Shown: piece by piece, positions 16,231 through 25,516 of the stretch
How positions within the stretch are numbered: position 1 is the first letter of the stretch
Layout of the letters: every line of letters starts with the position of its first letter
From: Myxococcales bacterium
GTDB taxonomy: Bacteria > Myxococcota_A > Polyangia > Haliangiales > Haliangiaceae
Assembly: GCA_016720595.1 (NCBI GenBank)
Contig: JADKKI010000061.1
Span: 1-26,019, forward strand
Reading direction: 5' to 3'
DNA length: 26,019 bases
The notes under the pieces: model-generated
The model's input: the letters and a program-made list of their open reading frames with translations, nothing else
The model's database searches: none
Told to the model about the DNA's origin: nothing
Position numbers and translations under genes: made by a program

Positions 16231-18908
16231 TCAGGGCGAGGGTGCCGCGAGCAACTGTCGCCAGTCAGCGTTGGTCGGATCGTGAGCGACGAGACGCTCG
16301 GCGATCACCTGCGCGGCTCGTACCTCCGCTGCGGCTCGCGAGGATCACGCGCCACGACCAGCGCGCCTGGCTGCTGGTGGGCACGCGCGAGGTCTGTGCC
16401 TGTGCAGCGAGCATCGTCGGCTCGGCCGCGACGAGCCCTCGTCGAGGATCGCGATCGCCGCACGCAGCGATGTCTCTGCCGCGGCGGTCTCGCCGAGGGG
16501 GCCATAGGCCTCTGCGAGGTGGCGGTGGGCGAGCGCCAGGTCCTGGCGCAGCAGGGGACGCGGGTCGCGCGCGACGAGCTCGGTCGCGATCGCGAAGGCG
16601 GCGCGAAACCTCTCGAGAGCCTGCGCGGGCTTGCCCGCTGCGAGGAGCTGCAGGCCGAGCTTGTTCGTGACGACCTCGAGGCTGCGCTGGTCGTCGGCGC
16701 TCGTCGGATCGGCCGCGGCGAGGCGGGCAGCGAGCTCGAGGGCCGCGACCGTCTCGACCTGCGCACCCGCGAGGTCGTCGCTGGCGAGCATGGCCTCGAC
16801 GAGGCGCAGGTCGACCGTCAACAGGCTGCGCTGGAACGGGAGATTCGCAGGCTCACGTTCGATGAGGCGCGCGGCGAGAGCGCGCGAGGCGCGGATCTCG
16901 ACCATCGCGCCTCGGGGATCCGCCTGCGCGAGCAGGGCCTGGGCGAGCATGTCGTGGTTGAGCGCGTGGTCGCGGATCGTCTCCACGGCATCGGGGGTCT
17001 CCGCGAGCAACGCCGCGCTGAGCACGAGCGCGGCGCGAAAGTCTTCGAGTGCGGCGGGAAGCGCGCCCCGGGCCTTGAGAACGATCCCGAGGCGCTGGTG
17101 CGCGACCATGAGATCCCGGCGCGCATCGCGATCCTTTGGCGCCGCGGCGGCGAGCTCGACGGCGATCTGCTTCGCGCGGGTCAGGTCGGTGACCGCGCGC
17201 GTGAGATCACCGGCGTCGGCGGAGGTCCCACCGATCAGCAGCAGGCTCACGAACACGTCGCGCTTGCTCTCGGGATCGGTCGCGAGGTGCTCGACGAGCG
17301 CTAGGCTGGTCTCGTACGCCCGTCGTGCGCCAGTGGGATCGCCGCGCTCTGCCAGCAGGTCGCCGAGACGATCCTGGGAGGCCGCGGCCGCGTGCAAGCG
17401 TGTCGGGTCGCCCGGATCGAGCGAGAGGAGGAACTGGCGGAGGGCGTTGGCCGTCGACGCCTCGACCCATGCGTTCAGGCGATCGCCGCGGGTGACGAGC
17501 ACGTCGGCCAGGTTCAGGCGAGCGCGCGTCTGCTGGTACAGATCCTCCGGCGTCTTCGCGCCGGTACCGACATAGTAGGCGAGCACCTTGCGCGCGGGCG
17601 CCTCGAGCAGCTCGAGCTTCCCGAGCTCGCCGAGCCGATCCTGCATCTGGCCGAGGATGTATCGCATCACCTCCTCGGCGCTGGCGCGGTTGTTGAGCGC
17701 CTCGTCGCGCGCGCGCTCGGCACGGGCCTGTTCGACGAACACGCGCCGGAGGCTCACGCCACCGACGATCCCGACGAGCACGAGCGCCGCCACTCCCACG
17801 ATCGCCGCGGTGCGATGCTTGCGGATCCATCGCCAGAGGCGCTCGGCACGTGTGTAGCGATGAGCGGCGACGAGCTGGCCGTGCTGAAAGCGCTTGAGCT
17901 CCGCTGCGAGCTCGCCGGCCGTGGCATAGCGCTGGCCGGGATCGCGGGCCATGGCGGTCTCGATGATGGTCGCGAGATCTGGAGGGACCGCGGGCACGAG
18001 CTCGCGGATCGGTGTCGGTGCCTCGGAGACCACGCTCGCGAGGATCGCCGCGGTCGAGGAACCCACGTATGGCGCCACGCCGCTGAACGTGGCGTAGAGC
18101 ACCGCCCCGAGGGCATAGACGTCGGCGCGCTCGTCGACGGCCTCCCCGTGCGCCTGCTCCGGTGCCATGAACGCCGGCGTGCCGAGCACCGCTCCGAGCT
18201 CGGTCTCGCCGGCGCTCGCAAGACCGTCGCCAAGGGTGGGCGGCTCGGCCTCGTCGCGGAGCTCCTTCGCGAGACCCCAGTCGATGACGACCGTCTCGCC
18301 GAACTCGCCGACAAGGATGTTCGCGGGCTTGAGGTCGCGATGGATCACCCGTCGCGCGTGTGCGTAAGCGATGGCGTCGACGGCGGCGATCGCGTGCGGG
18401 AGCAGGGCGAGGCGCTCGGTGAAGGTTGCGTGGCGCGCGATCACGCGATCGAGCGATTCGCCCGTGACGAGGCGCATCACGTAGAACGGCTCACCGTTCG
18501 TCCACGTGCCGGCGTCGTGGATCGAGACGATCGCTGGATGCTGGAGGCGCGACGTCAGCGCGAGCTCGCGCTCGAACCGCACCGCGAGCGCGTCGTTCGG
18601 CCTCACGGCTCCTTGATCGCCACCTGCCGGTCGAGCCGTCGATCGGTCGCGATCGAGATTCGTCCCATGCCGCCGCGCGCGAGCTCTCGCGCGATCACGT
18701 ACCGCTCCGATGCCGGGGCCGACCTCACGCCGGAGGTAGCGGAGCGGCCTCCTCCTACGCTCGCGACCGTCGCGCTGATCGGATCGACGTCATCGCGACG
18801 CGTGTCCTTGGTTGTAACGGTCCTCGCATGTGGATCCAGCGAGCCGAGCACGGTGGCCGCGGCGGGACCTACGACGCTGGACGTAGCGGTGTCGGTGGGG
18901 GTACCCAT
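16231..18908 (-). pseudogene. Serine/threonine kinase with TPR tail, three frameshifts
   Basis: ATG at 18908 (MGTPTDTATSSVVG, with GAGG just upstream) is preferred over the longer 18962 start. The N-terminal part holds ELARGGMG and QVAIKE, then a one-base error near 18604 makes a false stop. The main frame continues with VIHRDLKPANIL, VIDWGLAK (DWG replacing DFG), LGTPAFMAPEQAHG and DVYALGAVLYA. A membrane helix (AAIVGVAALVLVGIVGG) and about 400 residues of TPR-like repeats follow (LADVLVTRGDRLNAW, LGDLLAERGDPTGARRAYE). Errors near 16437 and 16330 displace the end, which should read VIAERLVAHDPTNADWRQLL with a stop at 16231. About 890 residues restored. Convergent with the SRPBCC gene. Confidence 0.88.
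16345..18606 (-). CDS. Main open fragment of the DWG kinase (753 codons)
   Basis: This is the long uninterrupted piece of the 16231-18908 gene. It starts within the kinase N-lobe just after the invariant-Lys motif (VAIKE, in the previous frame) and contains HRDLKPAN (89-96), DWG (109-111), APE (148-150), a membrane segment (about 267-284) and the TPR region. The last 25 or so residues, after AILDEG, are out of frame. Confidence 0.85.
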   Translation of the reverse strand: MRPNDALAVRFERELALTSRLQHPAIVSIHDAGTWTNGEPFYVMRLVTGESLDRVIARHATFTERLALLPHAIAAVDAIAYAHARRVIHRDLKPANILVGEFGETVVIDWGLAKELRDEAEPPTLGDGLASAGETELGAVLGTPAFMAPEQAHGEAVDERADVYALGAVLYATFSGVAPYVGSSTAAILASVVSEAPTPIRELVPAVPPDLATIIETAMARDPGQRYATAGELAAELKRFQHGQLVAAHRYTRAERLWRWIRKHRTAAIVGVAALVLVGIVGGVSLRRVFVEQARAERARDEALNNRASAEEVMRYILGQMQDRLGELGKLELLEAPARKVLAYYVGTGAKTPEDLYQQTRARLNLADVLVTRGDRLNAWVEASTANALRQFLLSLDPGDPTRLHAAAASQDRLGDLLAERGDPTGARRAYETSLALVEHLATDPESKRDVFVSLLLIGGTSADAGDLTRAVTDLTRAKQIAVELAAAAPKDRDARRDLMVAHQRLGIVLKARGALPAALEDFRAALVLSAALLAETPDAVETIRDHALNHDMLAQALLAQADPRGAMVEIRASRALAARLIEREPANLPFQRSLLTVDLRLVEAMLASDDLAGAQVETVAALELAARLAAADPTSADDQRSLEVVTNKLGLQLLAAGKPAQALERFRAAFAIATELVARDPRPLLRQDLALAHRHLAEAYGPLGETAAAETSLRAAIAILDEGSSRPSRRCSLHRHRPRACPPAARRAGRGA

Positions 18909-19066
18909 GGGGCCTCGTGGAGAGTGGGCTGGTCTTACGCGAAGGCGTTCGATGACATCCATCCATACGTTCGGCCATCACGATGGCGCCGACGCTGAGC
19001 GGATCTCGAGTCGAGCTTGTCGCCGGCCTCGAGACCCGATGACCGGCACCAACGCAGCCCCTCGGC

Positions 19067-19558
19067 CTACAGGCCGCGCAGGTTCTCGAGCTGCTGGCGA
19101 GCAGCGACGGCTTGCTAGTGCCCCGTACTTGTCGACCACCTCTTGATACGTGCTGCGTGCGTCGGCGAACCGCTTGAGAAGTGATGATCCTCGGCGAGGC
19201 GCATCAGCTTCTTGGCCGCGTCGATGTCCTCGGGCGTCGGGTCGCCGGCGGGGAGGTCTCGATACGGATCGGTCGCGCTCGGCTTCGCGCCTCGGGCTGG
19301 GGCGTGGCTCCTTTGAGCGCGGCATTCACCTCGCGCTCGAGCTCCGAGTCATCGAACTGCACCTTGGCCTGGAGCACTCGGCGAGACCCATGATCGTCGC
19401 GCGGAGCTGAACGATCTCCTTCGCCTGCCGATCTGCGGTGGCCTGGTCCTTCACCCTGCTCTCGACCGACTCGAGCGCATCCGCGTTCGCGTTGATCTGT
19501 CGCGTTCAGCCCAGCTGCCGCCAAGCCGCAAGGAAAAGAACCCGGCTTCTCCGCTCAT
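19067..19558 (-). pseudogene. Coiled-coil lipoprotein with TPR-like end, multiply frameshifted
   Basis: Read across frames: a signal-like start (RSRVLFLA, CGLAAAGLNATDQ), a coiled coil (INANADALESVESRVKDQ, ADRQAKEIVQLRATIMGLA), VQFDDSELEREVNAALKGA, a Pro-rich linker, PTPEDIDAAKKLMRLAEDHH, then KRFADARSTYQEVVDKYG and QQLENLRGL before TAG at 19067-19069. At least five frame changes occur in 490 bases. The order (lipidated or exported N-terminus, coiled coil, TPR) is reminiscent of CpoB/YbgF-type envelope proteins, but that is only an analogy. It precedes the DWG kinase gene on the same strand. Confidence 0.55.
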
Positions 19559-19589
19559 CAATCAACGGCTACCAAGACCACGGCTCGCC

Positions 19590-20310
19590 TTCTGCGCGGC
19601 CACCCGTGATTTCTTCCACCACGCTGACGGTCCGTCGAGAACCTCAGGCCCGTCTACATCGCCGCCGTAGTCAGCCGTCACCGTGGTCTGGAAGTTGGTC
19701 GTGACGTTGCAATCAGCCAACCCGAGCATCCACCACCACGAGACCGCCGTTGAACACCGCGCCGGGCGACGGCGTGGGACGGTGCTGACCACGCTGCCTG
19801 CGCGGACTCCCGCGCGGCACATGGTCGCCGGGCAGTCGGACCGTTGGGGTGGGTCGTTGCCGGGGCCGGCCACGCTCAACGCTGAGGAACGGCCGCACGG
19901 CGTACGTCGCGCGATCCATGCGGTCGCGGTCCCTAATGACGGGGCGGGTGTCCAGCCCGGTGCGGCTCGCCGCTCCAGCCGGAGGCGGTCGAGTCCAGGT
20001 CGTATCACCACAGAGCAGGACCTCGGTACTACTGGCGGCACCGTCAACGTACCACGCCCGGTCCCGTCCGCACGCGGGGCCCGGTGGATCAGGTGACCGC
20101 GTAGGCGCCGCCGCCAGAGGCCGAGACGGTCAGCGTGCGGCGGGCCTCCGCGAACGTAGCACCGACCGCGACGTTGTTCGTGGCGTCCACGACACACGTC
20201 CCCACCCCGGCACACGCACCACTCCAGCCGATGAACTCGGCACCGTGCCGCGGCTGACCCAGTTCCTGGCGCACGCCCACGATGTTCGCCGCGAGTCGGG
20301 GATCATGGAC
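19590..20310 (-). pseudogene. Divergent InlB-type repeat protein, frame-broken
   Basis: Two copies of the repeat known from myxobacterial surface proteins (Flg_new_2/InlB B-type, with an aromatic-Gly-Trp-x-Gly-x-Cys core and Val-rich strands) can be read on the minus strand. One is FIGWSGACAGVGTCVVDATN then VGATFAEARRTLTVSASGGG (about 20092-20240). The other is GAVFNG, a frame slip, then DCNVTTNFQTTVTADYGG (about 19630-19770). DCPATMCRAGVRAGSVV between them fits the segment that normally precedes the core. The protein would be secreted and repetitive. Its N-terminus and true extent cannot be set; it may continue past 20310. Confidence 0.5.
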
Positions 20311-21684
20311 CGCAGCCCGGAGCTCGCGAGAGGCTACGAGGGCTGCAGATTCGCGCGTGGAACGTGCTCTGCCAGTGAACGGCATCCGACCATGCCCGCG
20401 GCGAGTTCGACGCGGCTCGCCGCGCGCCGTGGCGATCACGGATCTCTGGAACTGGGCAGGACAGCGGCCGTGGGGTGACCGGTCCAAATAGATCGCGCTT
20501 GACCGGCCGCGTCGATCACCATTCGAACCGACGCAGGCGGGGCCGTCGTCGTCCGCCGCAATGTGGGTGGCAGATGGAGCGCAGGCTGGTTATCGATCCA
20601 GACGTCGGCGATGCTGCCGATCCGGTGCCGACAGATCAAGCGGCCCGGGTCATGCGGGCTGGACGGTGGTGATCAAGAAAGGCGAGGTTCTCCGTCGGGA
20701 GATCCGTGCGTGTTCTTCGAGATCGACGGCGTCCTGCCCTCGAAACCAGCAATAGGCGGAGTTCATGACGCCCGCGCGGCTTCCGCGTGCCCGCACCGCT
20801 CAAGCTGCGCGGCGTGCTCACGCAGAGACCTCGCGCTGCCCGTCGAGATTCTCGGTGGCGGTGATACGACGCGGCGGCGGCGGCGGCGGCGGCGGCGGCG
20901 TTTTGTGGATCACCGAGATCGGCTCTCGGCGTCACGAAGCACGAGCCGGTGTGCTGCCCGACGCGCGCGAGATCACGGGACCGGTTCCGGCGCGCGTGCC
21001 GAAGACGGACGGATCCACCACACGGTCGGCGCTGGGAGTTTCTCGAGGCTGCGCGGTCAGCCGCACCACGTATCGACGAAGTGCGACGGTTTCCGGCGGC
21101 GACCTACCACGTGCGTGACGGCGACGGCTTTGTCGCATACTCGCGCCACTGGGCACTCGCCGCCGGTGACAATACACGGCGTCTCGCCGAGCGGTATCCA
21201 GCTCGCGGAGCGCTGCCGGCGGAGTTCGCGATCCAGGGCGAGGTCTCTGCGGTCCGGGCGTGCCGGGGCAACCGGCTCAGCCGGGCGGAGCACGAGCTGT
21301 TCCGTGGTAACTCGTGGCCGCGACCTTCGCGCCGGCGGCTTCTTGGCGTTCGAGCGCTCCGTCGCGTTCTGCGCCGACACGGGTTGAAGACGGTGCCGAT
21401 CAGGCGCGTCGTCATGGTAACGCCGGGGCTGCCGGGTTCGAGCACTCGCTCGATGGCTGGCTCGCGGCCGCGCGCCGGGCGTATCCGGGCTACGAAAGCG
21501 CCACAAGGAGGGCCTCGTGATCCGTCCGCTCGTCAAACGGCGCTCAGGCGCTGGGTGCCAGTGGTGGAGCAAGGTGATCAACGACGACTTCATACTCGAG
21601 GAAGCGTGTTACGCGTCGATCGGTGCAGACAGGTCGCTAAGCTTGGGGTCGGGAGATGTCCAGCTCGGTGACGCGATCTACGCC
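20311..21684. other. Unresolved frame-broken stretch
   Basis: No gene can be defined. Short protein-like pieces appear on the minus strand (SIADVWIDNQPALHLPP near 20600; MNSAYCWFRGQDAVDLEEHA near 20740; TRAGTGPVISRASGS near 20960), and one on the plus strand (VINDDFILEEACYASIGADR near 21580). They change frame within 50-100 bases. The minus-strand pieces could be the upstream part of the InlB-type repeat protein. Confidence 0.35.
20871..20900. repeat. (GCG)10 trinucleotide repeat
   Basis: Thirty bases form ten perfect GCG units, followed by GTTTTG. In translation it gives poly-Ala, poly-Arg or poly-Gly depending on frame. It lies in a frame-broken region, so its real length is uncertain. Confidence 0.9.
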
Positions 21685-22077
21685 CTACTCGCACACATTG
21701 CTCGGACCATCCCCGACGTTGCCGTGGCAGCTCTTGTTGTCCGGGCACCGCGTCGTGGCGTCGCACCGAAGCTCGCACGTACTCCGTCGACCCTCGTGGG
21801 TGCTGTAGTCGACGCACGTCAACGGAGGAGCACATCCCCGAGCCTGGCCGCATCTCTCACCTTTGGCTCCCGGTCGGTCCAGACCCGGCGGGCTTGCGGT
21901 GTGGTCCCACGCATCCGAGCCAGCGTGTGGCGCCGGCTTCGGCGTTGTAGGCCGCGGCGGCGGGGGGGAGGTTGGTCGAGGTCCCGACCCAGACCCCGGG
22001 TCGGGGTTCGCCCGGTTGGAACATGCCACCGCCGCCACGAGGAGCGCGGCGAGCCGGATCTCAGGCTTCCTGTTCAT
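21685..22077 (-). CDS. Cysteine-rich lipoprotein
   Basis: 130 residues, unbroken, from ATG at 22077 with AGAGGAG just before it (a GTG one codon upstream is also possible). The signal peptide (IRLAALLVAAVACS) ends in an AVAC lipobox. A long Pro/Gly/Ser linker (PTSPPPPRPTTPKPAP) leads to a compact Cys-rich module: GERCGQARGCAPPLTCVDY, RSTCELRCDATTRCPDNKSC and a final NVCE. This module, with about nine cysteines in disulfide-like spacing, is common in myxobacterial surface lipoproteins. Function unknown. It is the only clean gene in the right-hand 7 kb. Confidence 0.8.
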   Translation of the reverse strand: MNRKPEIRLAALLVAAVACSNRANPDPGSGSGPRPTSPPPPRPTTPKPAPHAGSDAWDHTASPPGLDRPGAKGERCGQARGCAPPLTCVDYSTHEGRRSTCELRCDATTRCPDNKSCHGNVGDGPSNVCE

Positions 22078-22128
22078 CACTCCTCTAACCCACGGGTGTC
22101 CGCCATGTCGCGCGACTTAGACCGGGTT

Positions 22129-22850
22129 CTATGCCGGATCGTCGCCACGTGGGCAGAGCTCCTCAGGCCGGCTCGCCCACGCCCAGTGCCGCACTCTCAC
22201 AGCGCCTCGGCACACCTGGGGGAGCCTGGCGGCGTCAAAGGTAGCAGACCGAGCTGGACGGCAGTCTCGAGCTGCGCAGCGAACAACTGACATCCTCCCA
22301 CTGCCGTCATCGATCTCGGCCGTCGCGACCACCAGCGCCTCGTCGGGAAGCGCTGCCTCCGCCGTTGCCTGAACACCACCATCGACGCACGTGATGCAGG
22401 TGCGCCTCCATCGACGGCAGCGTGCGCATCACCGCGAGGATCCAGCGCGGCCGCGCCACGGGCCGGGCTACGATCGTCGCGGCGACTCGCGCGCGAAATA
22501 CGCAGAAAGGTCCGGCGCACCCGCAGCTTTCCCGGCTCAGGCTCGATCAGCCGGCTCGTCGCTCGAGAGGCATCGTCTGCCAGTCGCCCGCCGCTCAGCG
22601 CTCTCGCAGATCACGAACAGCGAGGAGGCAGCATCGGATCCGCGGAGCAGCACGGGCGCAGCCACATCGGCCTCGTCGAATCGCTCGAGGTGGACGAGCA
22701 CGTGGAGGCCGATCGGTCCAGTGCGTCGACGTTCTCGGGCTCGCTATCCGGGACGTGGTCGAGGACGGCGAGGCGCCGCCTCGAAGTGGTTGGTGTGGCT
22801 GGGAGGTCTGAACGCAAGTGGATCTTTGCACCAACGCGGACTCAACACGC
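22129..22850 (-). pseudogene. TPR-like protein remnant, frame-broken
   Basis: Across three frames the minus strand reads FRPPSHTNHFEAA, RRLAVLDHVPDSEPENVDALD, IGLHVLVHLERFDEADVAAP, RGSDAASSLFVICESAERR, then, after further slips, MRTLPSMEAHLHHVRR, ALPDEALVVATAEIDDGSG and a stop at 22129. SEPENVDALD..GLHVLVHLERFDEA has the spacing of a TPR unit. Its start is not found; pieces up to about 23160 (VDEVELRAEATEELWLRS) may belong to it. The lipoprotein gene follows downstream on the same strand. Confidence 0.4.
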
Positions 22851-23384
22851 CTACACGCGGACATCGGCCCTTCAGAAGGCGCCTATTCGACATCGATGAC
22901 AGGGCCGGTTGGCGACTGCGCGTGGTCCTGCCCAGCGCCACGAAGCATCCGAAAGGCAGCACCGCGCCGGCATGGCGCTCGAGCCAACGCCGGACTCCGG
23001 CGACCCGGTGGGTACGTGTCCTCGAGATACGGCGACGTAGAGCGGAGCCACAGCTCCTCGGTCGCCTCGGCGCGAAGCTCGACCTCGTCAACGCTCTCGC
23101 CCCTCCATCGCCCGCGCGTCTCGCGAGACACGGAAGTCGTCGTGATGCCCGAGCTCAATGGACTAGCGTCGCGAGCATCACCGCCGCTGGGACATCTAGG
23201 ATCGAGCGCTCTCCGGGGTCTCGGATCGTACGGCCGGGCGAACAGCTCAATACTGAGACCCGTTGGCGCGAGTACCTACCGAAGCGTCAGGGGAGGCCAC
23301 ACCGGCCGTCTGTCCGGTGCCGAGGCGGTACAACGAAGGGGTCGAGCGTGGCGCCGGAGAGGCTCGCGGCCGGGATCAGTGGCG
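22851..23384. other. Unresolved frame-broken stretch
   Basis: Long frames exist on both strands but none shows sustained codon bias. A minus-strand piece near 22890-23090 (EELWLRSTSPYLEDTYPPG) looks partly protein-like. No RNA gene, repeat or mobile-element end is seen. Confidence 0.35.
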
Positions 23385-23583
23385 TCAGGCGGGCTCTCCG
23401 TCCTCCGGGGCCAGTTCAGGCTGCCGATCGGACCGCTCCATCACGCCGCGCAGGTCATCGATCGACGCCGGATAGTGCGTATGATCCGGATCCGATCGGG
23501 ACATCGATCGGGATCGCGTGCTGACCACGGTCGGTGTGGAACAATTGCCGCATCAGATCGGAGACGATCGCGTCTTGATCCAT
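23385..23583 (-). pseudogene. Small hypothetical protein, one frameshift
   Basis: ATG at 23583 begins MDQDAIVSDLMRQLFHTDRG, which is protein-like. As read, it stops at 23455 after 42 residues. A neighbouring frame continues DHTHYPASIDDLRGVMERSD, then RQPELAPEDGEPA and a stop at 23385. Joined, about 66 residues, acidic. No family recognised. It lies 103 bases downstream of the GlxA-like gene. Confidence 0.35.
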
Positions 23584-23685
23584 CGCTTACGCGCGAAATC
23601 GCGGGGATCGTGCTTATCGCGGGCGTTGCCATGCTCGCTGCGAGACACTGCAGGCGAAGGGATTTAGCGACTGAGTCAGGGCCTC

Positions 23686-24662
23686 TCAGGCGAGCGGCCG
23701 CGCGGTGATGCGCCGATAGTGGCACGCGGAAGATCCACGGCGAAACGCAGCCGAGTCCGCGTAGCCCACACGCGCTGCCACCTCCTCGACGGCAAGGCGC
23801 GTCGTCTCGAGCAAGTGAGTCGCGTGCGCCACACTCACCCCCTCGAAGGTGGAAGACCAGCGGCGTCATCCCGAGGCCTGCTTCGACCTTGCGCGCGAGC
23901 GTGCGCGGTGAGGTGCCCGCGGCGCGCTCCTAGTCCGCGAGGACACCTGGCGATCGATGTTCGCGGTGACGACTCTTCAGGCGTTCGCAGGAGCAGGTCA
24001 TAACTCGCGGTGCTCCGGCATCTCACCGTGTACTGCGCCTGCGATGCGCGCAGGTCGAGCACGAGATAGCGCGCGGCCAGGTTGCGGCGATGCGCTCGCG
24101 ACGCGCCGCGACGACCGCGAGCATCCCCAGGTCCGCGTGCGCAAAGCACCGATCCGTGGTGATGGTGCCGCCGCTGTCGATCACCGATCGGCCCGCGGCT
24201 CCACCACGCGGGGAAGCGCCGCGTGAAAATTGCCACCAGCCGGGACGTCGTCGCGCTTGCCATCGAGGAGCCAGCGGCGCCGAGGAAGAACGTCGCAGAG
24301 CACGGGGCCGCGACGAGCGCCTTGCCCGCACGACTCGCGGCAGGATGGACTCGACGCGGCGCACGTCGGCTCGCGAGAGCAGCCGCTCCAGCGAGTCGCT
24401 GGTGGCGAACTCGCCGGGCAGCGACGATCCGTCGCCCTTCTCGGTCGAGCGCAGGTCGAGCATCCCTTAAACCGCCAGCGACCGGCGCTGCACGGAAGGA
24501 CGAGCTTACCGTCGACGGGACAACGCGCTGCTCGAGCGTTCTTGCGCTCCGCGGGTAAGGGCGCACGCCCGGCGCGCAGGAGGCGCGATAAGTGTCGATA
24601 ACATCGAGGCTGGCCCGGCGCGCCCTCCCATCACGCCGTCGATCGCCACGTAAGATAATCAT
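23686..24662 (-). pseudogene. GlxA-type AraC-family regulator, multiply frameshifted
   Basis: The pieces fit a DJ-1/PfpI-like domain followed by an AraC helix-turn-helix, in order and at family length (977 bases, about 325 residues). SLERLLSRADVRRVESILPRVVR, GKALVAAPCSATFFLGAAG and RVIDSGGTITTDRCFAHADLGM match the amidotransferase-like half, including the Cys-Ser nucleophile-elbow region. ARYLVLDLRASQAQYTV matches the inter-domain segment. After more slips, GMTPLVFHLR, HLLETTRLAVEEVAARVGYADSAAFR (spread over frames) and HYRRITARPLA match the DNA-binding half, with a stop at 23686. Such regulators usually control a neighbouring metabolic operon. Confidence 0.55.
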
Positions 24663-25516
24663 GCCTGGCAAGAATAGACCGGATGTTGTCAGTCCTGCCA
24701 CTCCGTGCACGGTGGCCACCACGTCCATCGTCGTGGGGTGCATGACGACTCCCCTGACCGACTTCGAGAGCGATCCGACCTCGCCATCGGATGCCCGAAG
24801 CACGCCGAGGTGTACGTGGCGGGCCCGGCCGGCCGTAATCGTACTTGGCCGAGATGCCCGGCATCGACCCGCGTCGCACGGTTCGCCCGCTGAGTCCGCG
24901 AGGCCGGGTTCCGTCAACCTACCTTCGCTGTTCGGCCGCGACGGCGCCGTCCCGAGCCAGGGCCAAGAAGTATCGCCGTACTGAGGCGCGCGTGCGTGAG
25001 CGCCGGTTCCACGTGCCCTCGCGGCAAACGCATCGAGCCCGGTCCGCGCTGGCTGCGCGGCCTGGCGCGGATCGCTCATCGCGAGCGTGGCGGGCCGGGC
25101 GTCGGGACCATCGGCATGTGCTTCCGGGAACTTCGCGCTCAGCATGATGCTCGGGCCCTCCATGCTGGCGCCGGGTGCCAGTAACAGCCTCGCTGCCGCT
25201 CGACCAACCGGGCGCGCTCCAGATCACCGGCGACAAATCACCCGTGCAGCAGCGGCTGGAGCGCGAGACGACCTCACGGTGCGGCCCCGCTTCGGCGACG
25301 ACCGCTTCTGCACCGCGGCGGTTGCGACGTACGCGGCGGCGCTCGGACCGCGCTTCGAAGTGACGGTGCTGCCAGCATCCGCGGCCCACCCCACTGACCT
25401 CCGCCGTGGTTCGACCAGGTCGTCGGCTGTCCGCACAGCGTGGTCACCGCATCATGTCCGACCAGGCCGGGCAGCCGACAGCGGCTGCGCGGGGTGAAAA
25501 CCTCGCGTTCCTCGCG
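24663..25516. other. Unresolved frame-broken stretch
   Basis: No complete gene is visible. A plus-strand segment at about 25190-25400 reads PLDQPGALQITGDKSPVQQR then VRPRFGDDRFCTAAVATYAA and LGPRFEVTVLPAS in alternating frames. It may be the end of a gene upstream of the GST-like gene. On the minus strand, VRGVVMHPTTMDVVATVHGV near 24720 also looks protein-like. The two cannot be reconciled from this sequence. Confidence 0.35.

Noticed and set aside
17392..19146. 584-codon plus-strand frame
   Set aside because: Antisense to the DWG kinase, which has all catalytic motifs.
21517..22290. Plus-strand frame starting MIRPLVKRR
   Set aside because: The first 55 residues look protein-like, but most of the frame is antisense to the clean Cys-rich lipoprotein and no family is recognised.
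22391..23708. Two long plus-strand frames (377 and 296 codons)
   Set aside because: Low-complexity Arg/Ser/Ala translation antisense to TPR-like minus-strand pieces.
23835..25163. 442-codon minus frame
   Set aside because: Only short parts are real GlxA-like sequence; the rest is out of frame.
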